A DNA stretch of 13,482 bases from Synechococcus sp. HW_metabat.21. Its GTDB lineage: Bacteria > Cyanobacteriota > Cyanobacteriia > PCC-6307 > Cyanobiaceae. A model generated the notes under the pieces. The model saw only the letters and a list, made by a program, of their open reading frames with translations, did no database searches and was not told the origin of the DNA. Positions 1 through 5,972 of the stretch are shown here, piece by piece (the first letter of the stretch is position 1; each line of letters begins with the position of its first letter). Where the stretch lies: assembly GCA_018623875.1 (NCBI GenBank), contig JAAZUZ010000032.1, positions 1 through 13,482 on the forward strand. Direction: 5' to 3'. Both the position numbers and the translations under genes were made by a program.

Positions 1-342
1 AAGCGGCGTCAAAAGGGCATGGCGACCTGGCTGATGCCCTTCGGATTTTTTGCCGGGGTGACCTTCACCTTCATGACCGACCTCGACACCTTCGCCTTTG
101 CCGGCGACGTGGGCTCCCATCTCATTGGCGGACTACTCGGCCTCGGTTCAGGCCTGATGGGCAGCTATGCCGCGGCGGCCAGCGTCAGCTCCGACAGCGA
201 TGACCGCATCCGCGCGCTGCGCAACCGCCTCGACGAAGGCAATTGGCTGCTGCTGCTGGAAACCGCCACCGGCGTTGAGGTGCCCTGGACCCGGCTCCAG
301 GAGGCCAAGCCACAAAGCGTGGTGCGACTCAGCGATAACTAG
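1..342 (+). CDS. Hypothetical membrane-associated protein, probably 5'-truncated by the window edge
   Basis: I do not recognise this protein. The frame is open from the first base (it begins KRRQKG before the first ATG at position 19), so the gene probably starts outside the window. No well-placed ribosome binding site precedes the ATG at 19; AGGG lies directly against it. Counting from that ATG, a hydrophobic stretch covers about residues 4-19 and a Gly/Ala-rich hydrophobic stretch about residues 33-55 (GLLGLGSGLMGSY). A charged, Arg/Asp/Glu-rich soluble tail of about 50 residues follows. This suggests one or two membrane segments followed by a cytoplasmic or lumenal tail. The stop codon is 11 bases before the S4-domain gene start, and that gene's AGGAG site overlaps this stop, so the two are likely co-transcribed. 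The reading frame is convincing; the function is unknown. Confidence 0.6.
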   Translation, partial: KRRQKGMATWLMPFGFFAGVTFTFMTDLDTFAFAGDVGSHLIGGLLGLGSGLMGSYAAAASVSSDSDDRIRALRNRLDEGNWLLLLETATGVEVPWTRLQEAKPQSVVRLSDN

Positions 343-353
343 GAGCAGCGGCG

Positions 354-1136
354 ATGCTTCCCCGCGACGAGCTGCTGCAGGGCTGCCGCAACCCCGAGGC
401 CATGGGCAGGCTGATTGGTCTGGCCGAGCAAGCCCTGCGCACCTGGGAACCGATCTGGAGTGACGTCCTGGCCGCCGACCTGCTGGAGGAGGCCCAGCAG
501 CGCTTCGGGGGCCTGACCGAACTGAGCCTGGCCAGCGACGGAGGCTGGCCCCAGGCCGAACGCCGGCGGCTGCTGCTTCGCCGCGTCGAAATCAGCGATG
601 GAGAGATCCCGGCCGCACCGCTCAAGGGGCTGGTGGTCAGCGGGAACTTCCTCTTTGACCCGGCCGAACCCGCGGACGTCCGTGCGGGCTTAATCGCTGC
701 GGGGGCTCAACCCGGGGATCTGGGGGACATCTGGATGCGCGGTGACCGCGGAGCGCAGCTGATCGTGCGCGAAGAAGTCGCCGAGACCTGGCAAGGGCAA
801 ACGGCGCAGGTGCGCAGCGTCGAGGTTCAAACCGAACCCCTTGAGATCAGTGGACTGCAGCTTCCCGCCAGCCGAAGTCCGAAGCAGCTCAGCAGCGTCG
901 AGGCCTCGCTGCGCCTGGATGCCGTGGCCTCCGCGGGCCTTGGGGTCTCCCGCAACAAAATGGCCGACTGGATTCGCGCCGGCGCGGTTCGGGTGAACTG
1001 GACCGTGGTGACGAGCCCCAGCCGTGAGCTCAAGCAAGGCGACCGCGTTCGCCTCGACGGCCGCGGAGAGCTGGAGATCCTGGAGATTCAGCCGACCAAG
1101 CGGGAGCGCTGGCGACTGGCCATGCAGAGACGCTGA
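354..1136 (+). CDS. Photosystem II S4 domain protein (YlmH-like RNA-binding protein)
   Basis: This 260-residue protein matches the family named photosystem II S4 domain protein, which is found in cyanobacteria and plastid-bearing organisms and is related to the firmicute protein YlmH. The S4 RNA-binding fold is visible near the C-terminus, about residues 183-240. It has the typical LRLDAVAS, SRNKMADWIRAGAVRVN and LKQGDRVRLDGRGELEI segments, as in ribosomal protein S4 and pseudouridine synthases. The N-terminal two thirds is the YlmH-type region, with LLRRVEISDGEIPAAPLKGL around residues 73-92. The ATG at 354 has a good AGGAG site at 341-345 with 8-base spacing. The family has been linked to photosystem II by occurrence, but the molecular role is not settled; RNA or ribosome binding is an inference from the S4 domain. 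A tRNA gene follows 40 bases downstream. Confidence 0.85.
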   Translation: MLPRDELLQGCRNPEAMGRLIGLAEQALRTWEPIWSDVLAADLLEEAQQRFGGLTELSLASDGGWPQAERRRLLLRRVEISDGEIPAAPLKGLVVSGNFLFDPAEPADVRAGLIAAGAQPGDLGDIWMRGDRGAQLIVREEVAETWQGQTAQVRSVEVQTEPLEISGLQLPASRSPKQLSSVEASLRLDAVASAGLGVSRNKMADWIRAGAVRVNWTVVTSPSRELKQGDRVRLDGRGELEILEIQPTKRERWRLAMQRR

Positions 1137-1145
1137 TCCACCGAC

Positions 1146-1154
1146 TGCTAGGTT
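1146..1154 (+). promoter_or_regulatory. Possible extended -10 promoter element for tRNA-Val
   Basis: The sequence TGCTAGGTT fits an extended -10 (TG, one base, then TAGGTT). It lies 22 bases before the tRNA 5' end, so a transcript would start around 1160 and carry a short leader. No clear -35 hexamer is visible. The call rests on position and one hexamer only. Alternatively the tRNA is read through from the S4 gene. Confidence 0.25.
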
Positions 1155-1178
1155 CCTCAGGCCGAAAGGCTTCTGAGG
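1155..1178 (+). other. Hairpin in the tRNA-Val leader, overlapping the mature tRNA 5' end
   Basis: CCTCAG (1155-1160) pairs with CTGAGG (1173-1178). Inside it GCC (1161-1163) and GGC (1168-1170) close a GAAA tetraloop, with a TT bulge. The last two G bases are also the first two bases of the tRNA acceptor stem, so this hairpin and the full acceptor stem exclude each other. No T tract follows, so it is not a normal terminator. It may be a precursor-tRNA leader structure or chance. Confidence 0.4.
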
Positions 1179-1248
1179 GCGATTAGCTCAGAGGTAGAGC
1201 ACTACCTTGACACGGTAGGAGTCACTGGTTCGATTCCAGTATCGCCCA
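1177..1248 (+). tRNA. tRNA-Val, anticodon GAC
   Basis: The cloverleaf can be drawn fully. The acceptor stem GGGCGAT (1177-1183) pairs with ATCGCCC (1241-1247), with discriminator A at 1248. The D arm contains GCTC-AGAGGTA-GAGC. The anticodon stem CTACC/GGTAG (1202-1206 and 1214-1218) closes the loop TTGACAC, giving anticodon GAC at 1209-1211, which reads valine codons GTC and GTT. The T arm contains CTGGTTCGATTCCAG. The terminal CCA is not encoded (CTT follows the discriminator). The gene lies 29 bases before murD on the same strand, with only a TTTT run between them, so read-through into murD is possible. Confidence 0.96.
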
Positions 1249-1277
1249 CTTTTCAATCGGTTCCCGAGCATCAGGCC

Positions 1278-2657
1278 ATGCCAGTGACCGTGGTTCTCGG
1301 GCTGGGCCGATCCGGACTCGGTGCAGCCCGGCTCTTGGCCAGGCAAGGCGCAAACGTTCTCGTCTTGGAGAGCGGTGAGGGCCCAGAGCATCAACGCAAA
1401 GCCGAGGGGCTCCGCGGCGAGGGCATCGCCGTTGAACTCGGTAAGCCCCTGGCGCCGGAAACGTTCGAGTCGCTCCTGGCGACCTGCGAGCGGGTGATCG
1501 TCAGCCCGGGCATCCGCTGGAACCACCCAACCCTGGACTGGCTGCGCAGCCAGGGGATCCCCACCAACGGCGAAATCAGCACGGCCTGGGAGGCCAGCCA
1601 GCCCACCCCCTGGATTGGGATCACCGGCACGAACGGCAAAACGACCGTCACCCACCTGGTGGCCCACCTGCTGGAGCAGGGCGGGCTGGATGCACCGATG
1701 TGCGGCAACGTCGGCCACTCCGCTGCGGAGTTAGCGCTCGAGCGGTTTCAAGCCGGGCAGACACCTCCACAGGCCCTGGTGGTCGAGCTGAGCAGCTACC
1801 AGATCGAATCGGCCCCGGAGTTAGCACCGGCCATCGGCCTCTGGACCACCCTGACCCCCGATCACCTGGAGCGCCACGGAACCCTGGAGAACTACCGGGC
1901 GATCAAACGGGGCCTCCTGGAGCGCTCGGCCATCCCGGTGCTGAACGCCGATGACCCGGACCTCTGCGCCCATGCCGCGAGCTGGAGCAGCGCCCGTTGG
2001 ACGACGGCGGAGAGCAAGCAGGCGGCCCTCAGCAAGGGCATTGATCCCTGGCTCTGGATCGAAGGGGATCAGGTCATGCACAGCAGCGGTGCTCTCTTGG
2101 CGGCCGATGCCCTAGCCATGCCGGGGGCCCACAACCGCCAAAACATGGTCATGGCCGTGGCCGTTGGCCTCGAGCTGGGGCTGAGCGGCCCCACGATGGA
2201 GGCGGCCCTCAGGGCGTTCCCGGGTGTGCCTCACCGTCTGGAGCTGATCCGCAACCTCGATGGGGTCGCCTGGATTAACGACAGCAAAGCCACCAACTAC
2301 GACGCAGCCGAAGTGGCCCTGAGAGCTGTCGAAGGCCCACTCGTGGCCCTGGCCGGTGGCGAAGCCAAACAGGGAGATGCGGGCGCCTGGATCACCGGCC
2401 TGCAACGCAAGGCGAAGGCCGTGGTGCTGTTTGGCGCCGCCCAGTCCCACTTCCAGGCGTTGCTGCACGCCGGCGGTTACGACGGGGTGATCGAATGCTG
2501 CGACGATCTGGGCGCTGCTGTGGCGGCGGCCCAGCGCCTGAGCCAAGGGGGAAACTGCCGCGCCGTCCTGCTCTCACCGGCCTGTGCGAGCTTCGACCAA
2601 TACCGCGACTTTGAAGCGCGGGGCGAGCATTTCCGCACCCTGACGAACGGCCTCTAG
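1278..2657 (+). CDS. murD: UDP-N-acetylmuramoyl-L-alanine--D-glutamate ligase
   Basis: MurD adds D-glutamate to UDP-MurNAc-L-alanine using ATP, in the cytoplasmic phase of peptidoglycan synthesis. The 459-residue length is normal for the family. The N-terminal Rossmann-like domain opens with VVLGLGRSGLGAA (about residues 5-17). The ATP-binding P-loop GITGTNGKTT is at about residues 114-123. The central ligase domain has VELSSYQIE, and the C-terminal ligase domain has GVPHRLE (about 314-320), INDSKATNYDA and the end signature LLSPACASFDQYRDFEARG. All are standard Mur ligase elements, so the enzyme looks intact. The ATG at 1278 gives the expected N-terminus, although the ribosome binding site is weak. 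It stands alone rather than in a mur/dcw cluster, as is common in cyanobacteria; its neighbours are tRNA-Val and an EVE-domain gene 47 bases downstream. Confidence 0.95.
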   Translation: MPVTVVLGLGRSGLGAARLLARQGANVLVLESGEGPEHQRKAEGLRGEGIAVELGKPLAPETFESLLATCERVIVSPGIRWNHPTLDWLRSQGIPTNGEISTAWEASQPTPWIGITGTNGKTTVTHLVAHLLEQGGLDAPMCGNVGHSAAELALERFQAGQTPPQALVVELSSYQIESAPELAPAIGLWTTLTPDHLERHGTLENYRAIKRGLLERSAIPVLNADDPDLCAHAASWSSARWTTAESKQAALSKGIDPWLWIEGDQVMHSSGALLAADALAMPGAHNRQNMVMAVAVGLELGLSGPTMEAALRAFPGVPHRLELIRNLDGVAWINDSKATNYDAAEVALRAVEGPLVALAGGEAKQGDAGAWITGLQRKAKAVVLFGAAQSHFQALLHAGGYDGVIECCDDLGAAVAAAQRLSQGGNCRAVLLSPACASFDQYRDFEARGEHFRTLTNGL

Positions 2658-2704
2658 GGCCCCAAACAACCGCTCTACACTCGCGGCCAACGGGATAGAC
2701 AGCC

Positions 2705-3163
2705 TTGGCCTACTGGCTGATGAAGAGCGAGCCGGATGTGTACGGCATCCAGCATCTCCAGAAGGAGGGCACAACCCTCTGGGACGGGATTCGCAACTAT
2801 CAAGCGCGCAATTTCATGCGCTCGATGTCCATTGGTGATCGGGCATTTTTCTATCACTCCAATGCCAAACCACCGGGCATTGTCGGGATGATGGAAGTGA
2901 TCGAAACCGGGATTACAGATCCCTCTCAATTCGATTCAGAGAACAAGTACTTCGATCCCAAATCCAAACCCGAGGCACCACGCTGGGACTGCGTTCGGCT
3001 CAAGTACGTCGGGACGTTCGGCTCCCTCTTGAGCCTGGATGCCCTCCGGGAGCAGTTCAGCGTTGAGGAGTTGCCCGTCGTCCGGCAGGGCAATCGCCTC
3101 TCGATCCTGCCGGTCCCCGAGGCCAGCGCAGAGCGACTCTTGACCCTCCTCGGTCCCCTTTGA
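2705..3163 (+). CDS. EVE domain-containing protein
   Basis: This 152-residue protein is a stand-alone EVE domain, a PUA-like fold related to eukaryotic THYN1. EVE domains are thought to recognise modified bases in DNA or RNA. Family signatures run the whole length: YWLMKSEPDVY at the N-terminus, TLWDGIRNYQARNFM (about residues 24-38), GDRAFFYHSN (about 44-53), GIVGMMEV, and PRWDCVRLKYV near residues 92-102. The start is TTG; it is chosen because the conserved N-terminus begins at once with it. A possible -10 hexamer TACACT sits at 2676-2681 without a clear -35. The gene follows murD by 47 bases and overlaps the next gene by 4 bases (TTGA), so it is probably co-transcribed with that membrane protein. 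The biological substrate is unknown. Confidence 0.9.
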   Translation: MAYWLMKSEPDVYGIQHLQKEGTTLWDGIRNYQARNFMRSMSIGDRAFFYHSNAKPPGIVGMMEVIETGITDPSQFDSENKYFDPKSKPEAPRWDCVRLKYVGTFGSLLSLDALREQFSVEELPVVRQGNRLSILPVPEASAERLLTLLGPL

Positions 3164-3921
3164 AGCAACGCCAGATCCACCCTGGGCGAGCCCTGCTCGA
3201 CAGCCTCAGCCAGCTGAGGGCTCACCCGTGGGTTGTTCTGGGATTTACGGCCAGCCTGTTTGGCTTGCACCTACTCGGTTGGACCGTCTTTGGGCTGGGT
3301 GATGGCGTCAGCAACGCCGTCTTCGGGTTCGTGCTGTACGCGACCGGGATCGCCCTCTATGCGGTCAGCCTGATCTGGCTGATCGATGGCCTCACCCGGG
3401 CGGGGTTGGACTTGAGCCGTGGGCGGGTCCCCCAACCCCACTCCCTCTATCGCTGGCACGGGGCCTGCAGCTGGCACCTCACCAGGGGAGTTCTCCGCCT
3501 CACCGCAGCCCTCAGCCTGATCGTGCTGATGAGCTTTTTGGGTTGGTCGTTTCTGCTGCTGGTGGCCGAGCCCCTAGCCCCCCTGCCCCTCGTACTGGGC
3601 GTGGTCCTCGGAGGGGGGCTGGCCCTTAGCCAGCTCTTCAACGCCTGCTTGGTCGTTGCGGAAGGGCTCGGGGCGACGAAGGCCTTTCGCGCGGGCTTCG
3701 TGCTGCTGGAGCAACAGGGACCCGGATTGATCGCCCTGGCGGGAGTGCTGCTCGCCATCACCGTTCTGCCCTTCGCCTTGGGCCTCGTGAGCGAACTGCT
3801 CTGGAATGGCTCAGGTCTGCCGATCACCTGCGTGGTCCTCGTGCCCGCCCTGTGTCTGTTGGCCACGACCGTGACCAACAGCTACGTCCAATGGCGCCGG
3901 GTCAGGCGAGGGGCTCGCTGA
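3160..3921 (+). CDS. Multi-pass membrane protein of unknown function
   Basis: I do not recognise the family. The 253-residue product is very hydrophobic. Probable membrane segments are at about residues 24-46, 52-76, 113-135, 137-162, 186-209 and 216-236. The short N-terminus (KQRQIHPGR) and a loop near residues 85-110 (SRGRVPQPHSLYRWHG) are basic, and the end (RRVRRGAR) is strongly basic, which suggests a cytoplasmic C-terminus. The TTG start forms a TTGA overlap with the stop of the EVE-domain gene, and no ATG or GTG lies nearby in frame, so translation is probably coupled. The last 20 bases overlap the 3' end of the convergent DUF2811 gene. No catalytic or transporter motif is visible. Confidence 0.8.
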   Translation: MKQRQIHPGRALLDSLSQLRAHPWVVLGFTASLFGLHLLGWTVFGLGDGVSNAVFGFVLYATGIALYAVSLIWLIDGLTRAGLDLSRGRVPQPHSLYRWHGACSWHLTRGVLRLTAALSLIVLMSFLGWSFLLLVAEPLAPLPLVLGVVLGGGLALSQLFNACLVVAEGLGATKAFRAGFVLLEQQGPGLIALAGVLLAITVLPFALGLVSELLWNGSGLPITCVVLVPALCLLATTVTNSYVQWRRVRRGAR

Positions 3922-4129
3922 AGCGGGATTGCTGCGGGAAGAGGTTGGCGAGGTAGCAACGGGTGATCTCGCGGGTCTGCACCCCGTTCTGCACCAGGAA
4001 GCCCGCCAGAGCGGCCTGGAAGAGGCGGTACTGGTCCCAGTTGGGGTGGGCCTCGATGAAGCCCTGCATGGACTGCAACAGGGGCTCAGGCACCTCAGCG
4101 CACATGCTCACCGTGCCAGTTGCTTCCAT
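3902..4129 (-). CDS. DUF2811 family protein
   Basis: This small protein (75 residues from the chosen start) matches the cyanobacterial DUF2811 family of unknown function. The pattern is a short N-terminus with AEVPEPLLQSMQGFIEAHP, followed by NWDQYRLFQAALAGFLVQNG. It looks like a compact helical fold resembling small ribbon-helix-helix or antitoxin-like proteins, though no DNA-binding activity is established. The frame also opens further upstream to 4168, but the ATG at 4129 is preferred: AGGA lies 5 bases before it, and the conserved part starts just after it. Its 3' end overlaps the convergent membrane protein gene by 20 bases. A promoter-like site with an inverted repeat lies 25-53 bases upstream of the start. 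Confidence 0.8.
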   Translation of the reverse strand: MEATGTVSMCAEVPEPLLQSMQGFIEAHPNWDQYRLFQAALAGFLVQNGVQTREITRCYLANLFPQQSRFSEPLA

Positions 4130-4154
4130 GCCGTTCCTGCGGTCGGTGGGTCTA

Positions 4155-4182
4155 GTTCCCCACAACACGGGGGAACGGTCAA
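4155..4182 (-). promoter_or_regulatory. Possible promoter/operator of the DUF2811 gene
   Basis: On the minus strand TTGACC (4182-4177) resembles a -35 hexamer. Directly next to it is a perfect 7-bp inverted repeat, GTTCCCC (4155-4161) and GGGGAAC (4170-4176), separated by 8 bases. It would fill the spacer between -35 and -10, a typical operator position, but no good -10 hexamer is visible at 17 bases (GGAACT is weak). The repeat is certain; the function is inferred. Confidence 0.3.
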
Positions 4183-4220
4183 CAGCACCCTGACGGGCTC
4201 ATTCCCAGGCGTTCTCAGGC

Positions 4221-4412
4221 CTAGATCCCAGCCACCAGCGGGGATGCAACCTCGTCCATGGGCAGCCAAGGGACACCGCTGCGGGGGGCCACAGGGCTTG
4301 TCAACAGGCCTTGCCGAATCCAGTCCCGTTCTCCCCAGACCACCACGGTCACTGCCCGCTCACGGGCTAGGGCTGTGGAAAAACGGTGCAAAACCCTGGG
4401 GAAGACGCGCAC
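4221..4412 (-). CDS. Doubtful short ORF in the DUF2811-oxidoreductase gap
   Basis: An open frame on the minus strand ends with TAG at 4221. From the GTG at 4412 it would encode 63 residues; from the GTG at 4352 it would encode 43. The deduced protein has a plausible mixed composition (TVVVWGERDWIRQGLLTS), which is more protein-like than other frames here. However, AGGAG lies only about one base before the first GTG, too close for normal use. The same frame continues far upstream as antisense of the oxidoreductase, so openness alone means little in GC-rich DNA. I recognise no family. It could be a small real gene or noise. Confidence 0.2.
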   Translation of the reverse strand: MRVFPRVLHRFSTALARERAVTVVVWGERDWIRQGLLTSPVAPRSGVPWLPMDEVASPLVAGI

Positions 4413-4430
4413 TCTCCTGGGAGAAAAACG

Positions 4431-4451
4431 CTGATCAGCAGTCCTGATCAG
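4431..4451. repeat. Tandem pair of CTGATCAG palindromes
   Basis: CTGATCAG occurs at 4431-4438 and again at 4444-4451, centre to centre 13 bases apart. The following bases (GATGATCTCATCAGC, 4455-4469) extend the GATC/TCATC-rich pattern. The pair lies 37-57 bases before the oxidoreductase ATG, where a promoter or repressor site would be expected. It could be a binding site for a dimeric regulator. No regulator is identified. Confidence 0.4.
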
Positions 4452-4487
4452 AGCGATGATCTCATCAGCAATCTCACCCCAAACGTC

Positions 4488-5366
4488 ATGGCCATTGCCC
4501 TGTTTGGAACCGGCCTCCTGGGGGGAGCCATCGCCAGACGACTGCTGGAGGGCGGGCAGGAGCTCTGGGTCTGGAACCGCACCGCCGAGCGCTGCCAGTC
4601 CTTGATCCAGGCCGGGGCCCGGACAGCCCCCACGGCCAAGGAGGTAGCCGGGCAGGCGGACTGGTTGGTCACCGTGCTCAGCGATGGGCCCAGCACGGAA
4701 GCGCTGCTCCTGGGGGAGCTCGATCAGCAGCTCGCCGGGCGCGGCGTCATTCAGATCGCCACAATCGCCCCCGAGCAAAGCCAGGCCCTGGCCGCGGGGG
4801 TGGCGGAACGGGGCGGGCGCTATCTCGAGACCCCCGTTCTGGGCAGCAAGCCGGAAGCGCTGGTCGGTCGACTGCAGCTGATGGCGGGAGGAGAGCCTGA
4901 GGTCTTCGCCGCGGCCGAACCCCTCCTCAAGCAGCTCAGTGAAGCCCCGCGGCACCTCGGCCCAGTGGGCAGCGCCATGGCCTGCAAGCTGGCCCTCAAC
5001 CAACTGATCGCCAGCCTCACCCACGCCTTCAGCCTCTCGCTGCATTTGGTGCAGCGCAGCGGCGTGGACGTCGAAAGCTTCATGGAGATCCTGCGGGGCA
5101 GCGCCCTCTACGCCCCGACCTTCGACAAAAAATTGGAGCGGGAGCTCCAGGGGGATTACGACAATCCCAATTTCCCCACGGCCCACCTGCGCAAGGACCT
5201 CGCACTCTTCCTCGAGGCCTCCCAAGCCGCGGGACTCAATGGGGAAGGACTGGAGGGGTTACTGGAGTTGTTGCAACGCTCCAGCGACGCCGGACTGGAT
5301 GGGCTCGATTACTCCGCTCTGCATGCCCTCACGGCTGGCCATGGAGCTGGGAGAGCGCCGCACTGA
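4488..5366 (+). CDS. NAD(P)-dependent oxidoreductase, 3-hydroxyisobutyrate dehydrogenase / glyoxylate-succinic semialdehyde reductase family
   Basis: The 292-residue protein belongs to the beta-hydroxyacid dehydrogenase family. The N-terminus has the Rossmann dinucleotide motif ALFGTGLLGGAIARRL (Gly residues about 6-12). After the second strand comes WNRTAER; an Asn-Arg here is typical of NADPH-preferring members. The substrate-binding signature appears as LETPVLGSKPEALVGRL, and the catalytic Lys lies in GSAMACKLALNQL, about residue 167. The C-terminal part is the all-helical dimerisation domain, including HLRKDLALFLEAS. In plants and bacteria close relatives reduce glyoxylate or succinic semialdehyde; the true substrate here cannot be read from sequence. 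The ATG at 4488 is chosen because the Rossmann strand starts right after it; an in-frame GTG at 4386 would add 34 unlike residues. The last 38 bases overlap the convergent DUF1818 gene. Confidence 0.9.
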   Translation: MAIALFGTGLLGGAIARRLLEGGQELWVWNRTAERCQSLIQAGARTAPTAKEVAGQADWLVTVLSDGPSTEALLLGELDQQLAGRGVIQIATIAPEQSQALAAGVAERGGRYLETPVLGSKPEALVGRLQLMAGGEPEVFAAAEPLLKQLSEAPRHLGPVGSAMACKLALNQLIASLTHAFSLSLHLVQRSGVDVESFMEILRGSALYAPTFDKKLERELQGDYDNPNFPTAHLRKDLALFLEASQAAGLNGEGLEGLLELLQRSSDAGLDGLDYSALHALTAGHGAGRAPH

Positions 5367-5700
5367 AACCGGCGGCGGCCTCACGGGTCCAGCTGCCCTC
5401 AATCGCGCGCTGACCTGGCTCAGGGCTGAGCATCACGCGCAGGCTCCAGCCCTGACGATCGCCATCCAGACAGATCCACCAGCCTTCGCGCTCGAGCTCC
5501 AGTTCGATCGCTTCTTCGGCCATCAACTGATCGATCAGCTGACGGTGTTGATCGATCAAATCCCGCAGACCATCGCGCAGCCCGAAGGCTTCGGCCTCAC
5601 TGAGCTCAGCAGCCCAACCGTCACCGCCAATCAACACTGAAAAAGGGTGACGGCCGGCATCCCAAGCCAACCGCCACCCTTCTCCTTCTCGCTGGATCAC
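5329..5700 (-). CDS. DUF1818 family protein
   Basis: This 123-residue protein matches the cyanobacteria-specific DUF1818 family, which has solved structures but no known function. The visible pattern is a strand-rich N-terminus (GWRLAWDAGRHPFSVLIGG), a helix with LSEAEAFGLRDGLRDLIDQH, then EAIELELEREGWWICLDGD and a C-terminal helix. It is small, acidic and Trp-rich, with no signal peptide or membrane segment, so it is probably cytoplasmic. The start codon is GTG at 5698-5700 with no strong ribosome binding site. It lies 38 bases downstream of rpoZ on the same strand and is probably in the same transcript. Its 3' end overlaps the oxidoreductase gene by 38 bases on the opposite strand. Confidence 0.85.
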   Translation of the reverse strand: MIQREGEGWRLAWDAGRHPFSVLIGGDGWAAELSEAEAFGLRDGLRDLIDQHRQLIDQLMAEEAIELELEREGWWICLDGDRQGWSLRVMLSPEPGQRAIEGSWTREAAAGFSAALSQLHGQP

Positions 5701-5738
5701 GCTCAGCTACCAACCCAGACGGGCACGGATGGAAGAGC

Positions 5739-5969
5739 TCAGCCAGGCAGCAGATCAGGCTGGTCCTGCTCATCGCTGAGCTCGATGATGGCGCGTTGCA
5801 CGGGCTTGACCATCGAGTCCTCGAGCAGGCCGTCGAAGTCATCGAAACGGCGCTGCTTCGCGCGGAAGGCGATGCGAACGGTGGTCAGGTAGCGGTTGCT
5901 GGACTGCCGGACGAGATTCTCAGCGCGCTGCGCGAGCTCTTTGGGGCTGACGTTGACGCCGAGATACAT
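5739..5969 (-). CDS. rpoZ: DNA-directed RNA polymerase omega subunit
   Basis: Omega binds the beta' subunit, helps RNA polymerase assemble and in cyanobacteria affects sigma-factor use. The 76-residue protein has the cyanobacterial omega signature: ELAQRAENLVRQSSNRYLTT at about residues 11-30, then VRIAFRAKQRRFDDF and MVKPVQRAIIELSDE. These match the cyanobacterial type, which differs from the E. coli form. The ATG at 5969 is 3 bases after the stop of the upstream unknown gene, so the two genes are almost certainly translated from one message. No clear ribosome binding site is visible, which suggests translational coupling. The DUF1818 gene follows 38 bases downstream. Confidence 0.95.
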   Translation of the reverse strand: MYLGVNVSPKELAQRAENLVRQSSNRYLTTVRIAFRAKQRRFDDFDGLLEDSMVKPVQRAIIELSDEQDQPDLLPG

Positions 5970-5972
5970 GCA

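Larger units (their letters stand above)
4130..4487. other. Intergenic region without a confident gene
   Basis: This 358-base stretch lies between two divergent genes, DUF2811 (minus) and the oxidoreductase (plus). It contains a GTTCCCC/GGGGAAC inverted repeat (4155-4176) beside a TTGACC hexamer on the minus strand, a DnaA-box-like TGTGGAAAA at 4374-4382, and two copies of the palindrome CTGATCAG (4431-4438 and 4444-4451) followed by other GATC/TCATC-rich sequence. A short minus-strand ORF (4221-4412) is possible but unconvincing. No tRNA or clear terminator was seen. A small RNA or long leader could be encoded here, but nothing in the sequence proves it. Confidence 0.5.

Noticed and set aside
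4155..4176. The GTTCCCC/GGGGAAC repeat as a transcription terminator
   Set aside because: No T tract follows on either strand, and it lies upstream of a start codon rather than after a gene.
3929..4447. Plus-strand open frame of 172 codons covering the DUF2811 gene and the gap
   Set aside because: It is antisense to DUF2811, and its deduced sequence is low-complexity and Pro/Ser/Arg-rich, with no plausible fold.
4374..4451. Replication origin suggested by a DnaA-like box and GATC-rich palindromes
   Set aside because: Only one box is seen; an origin would need several, usually an AT-rich stretch, and often dnaN or dnaA nearby. None is present.
4413..5225. Upstream part of a long minus-strand open frame (334 codons in total from 4221)
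   Set aside because: Most of it is antisense to the oxidoreductase, which has clear Rossmann and catalytic motifs. Only the tail in the gap (4221-4412) was kept, as a doubtful ORF.
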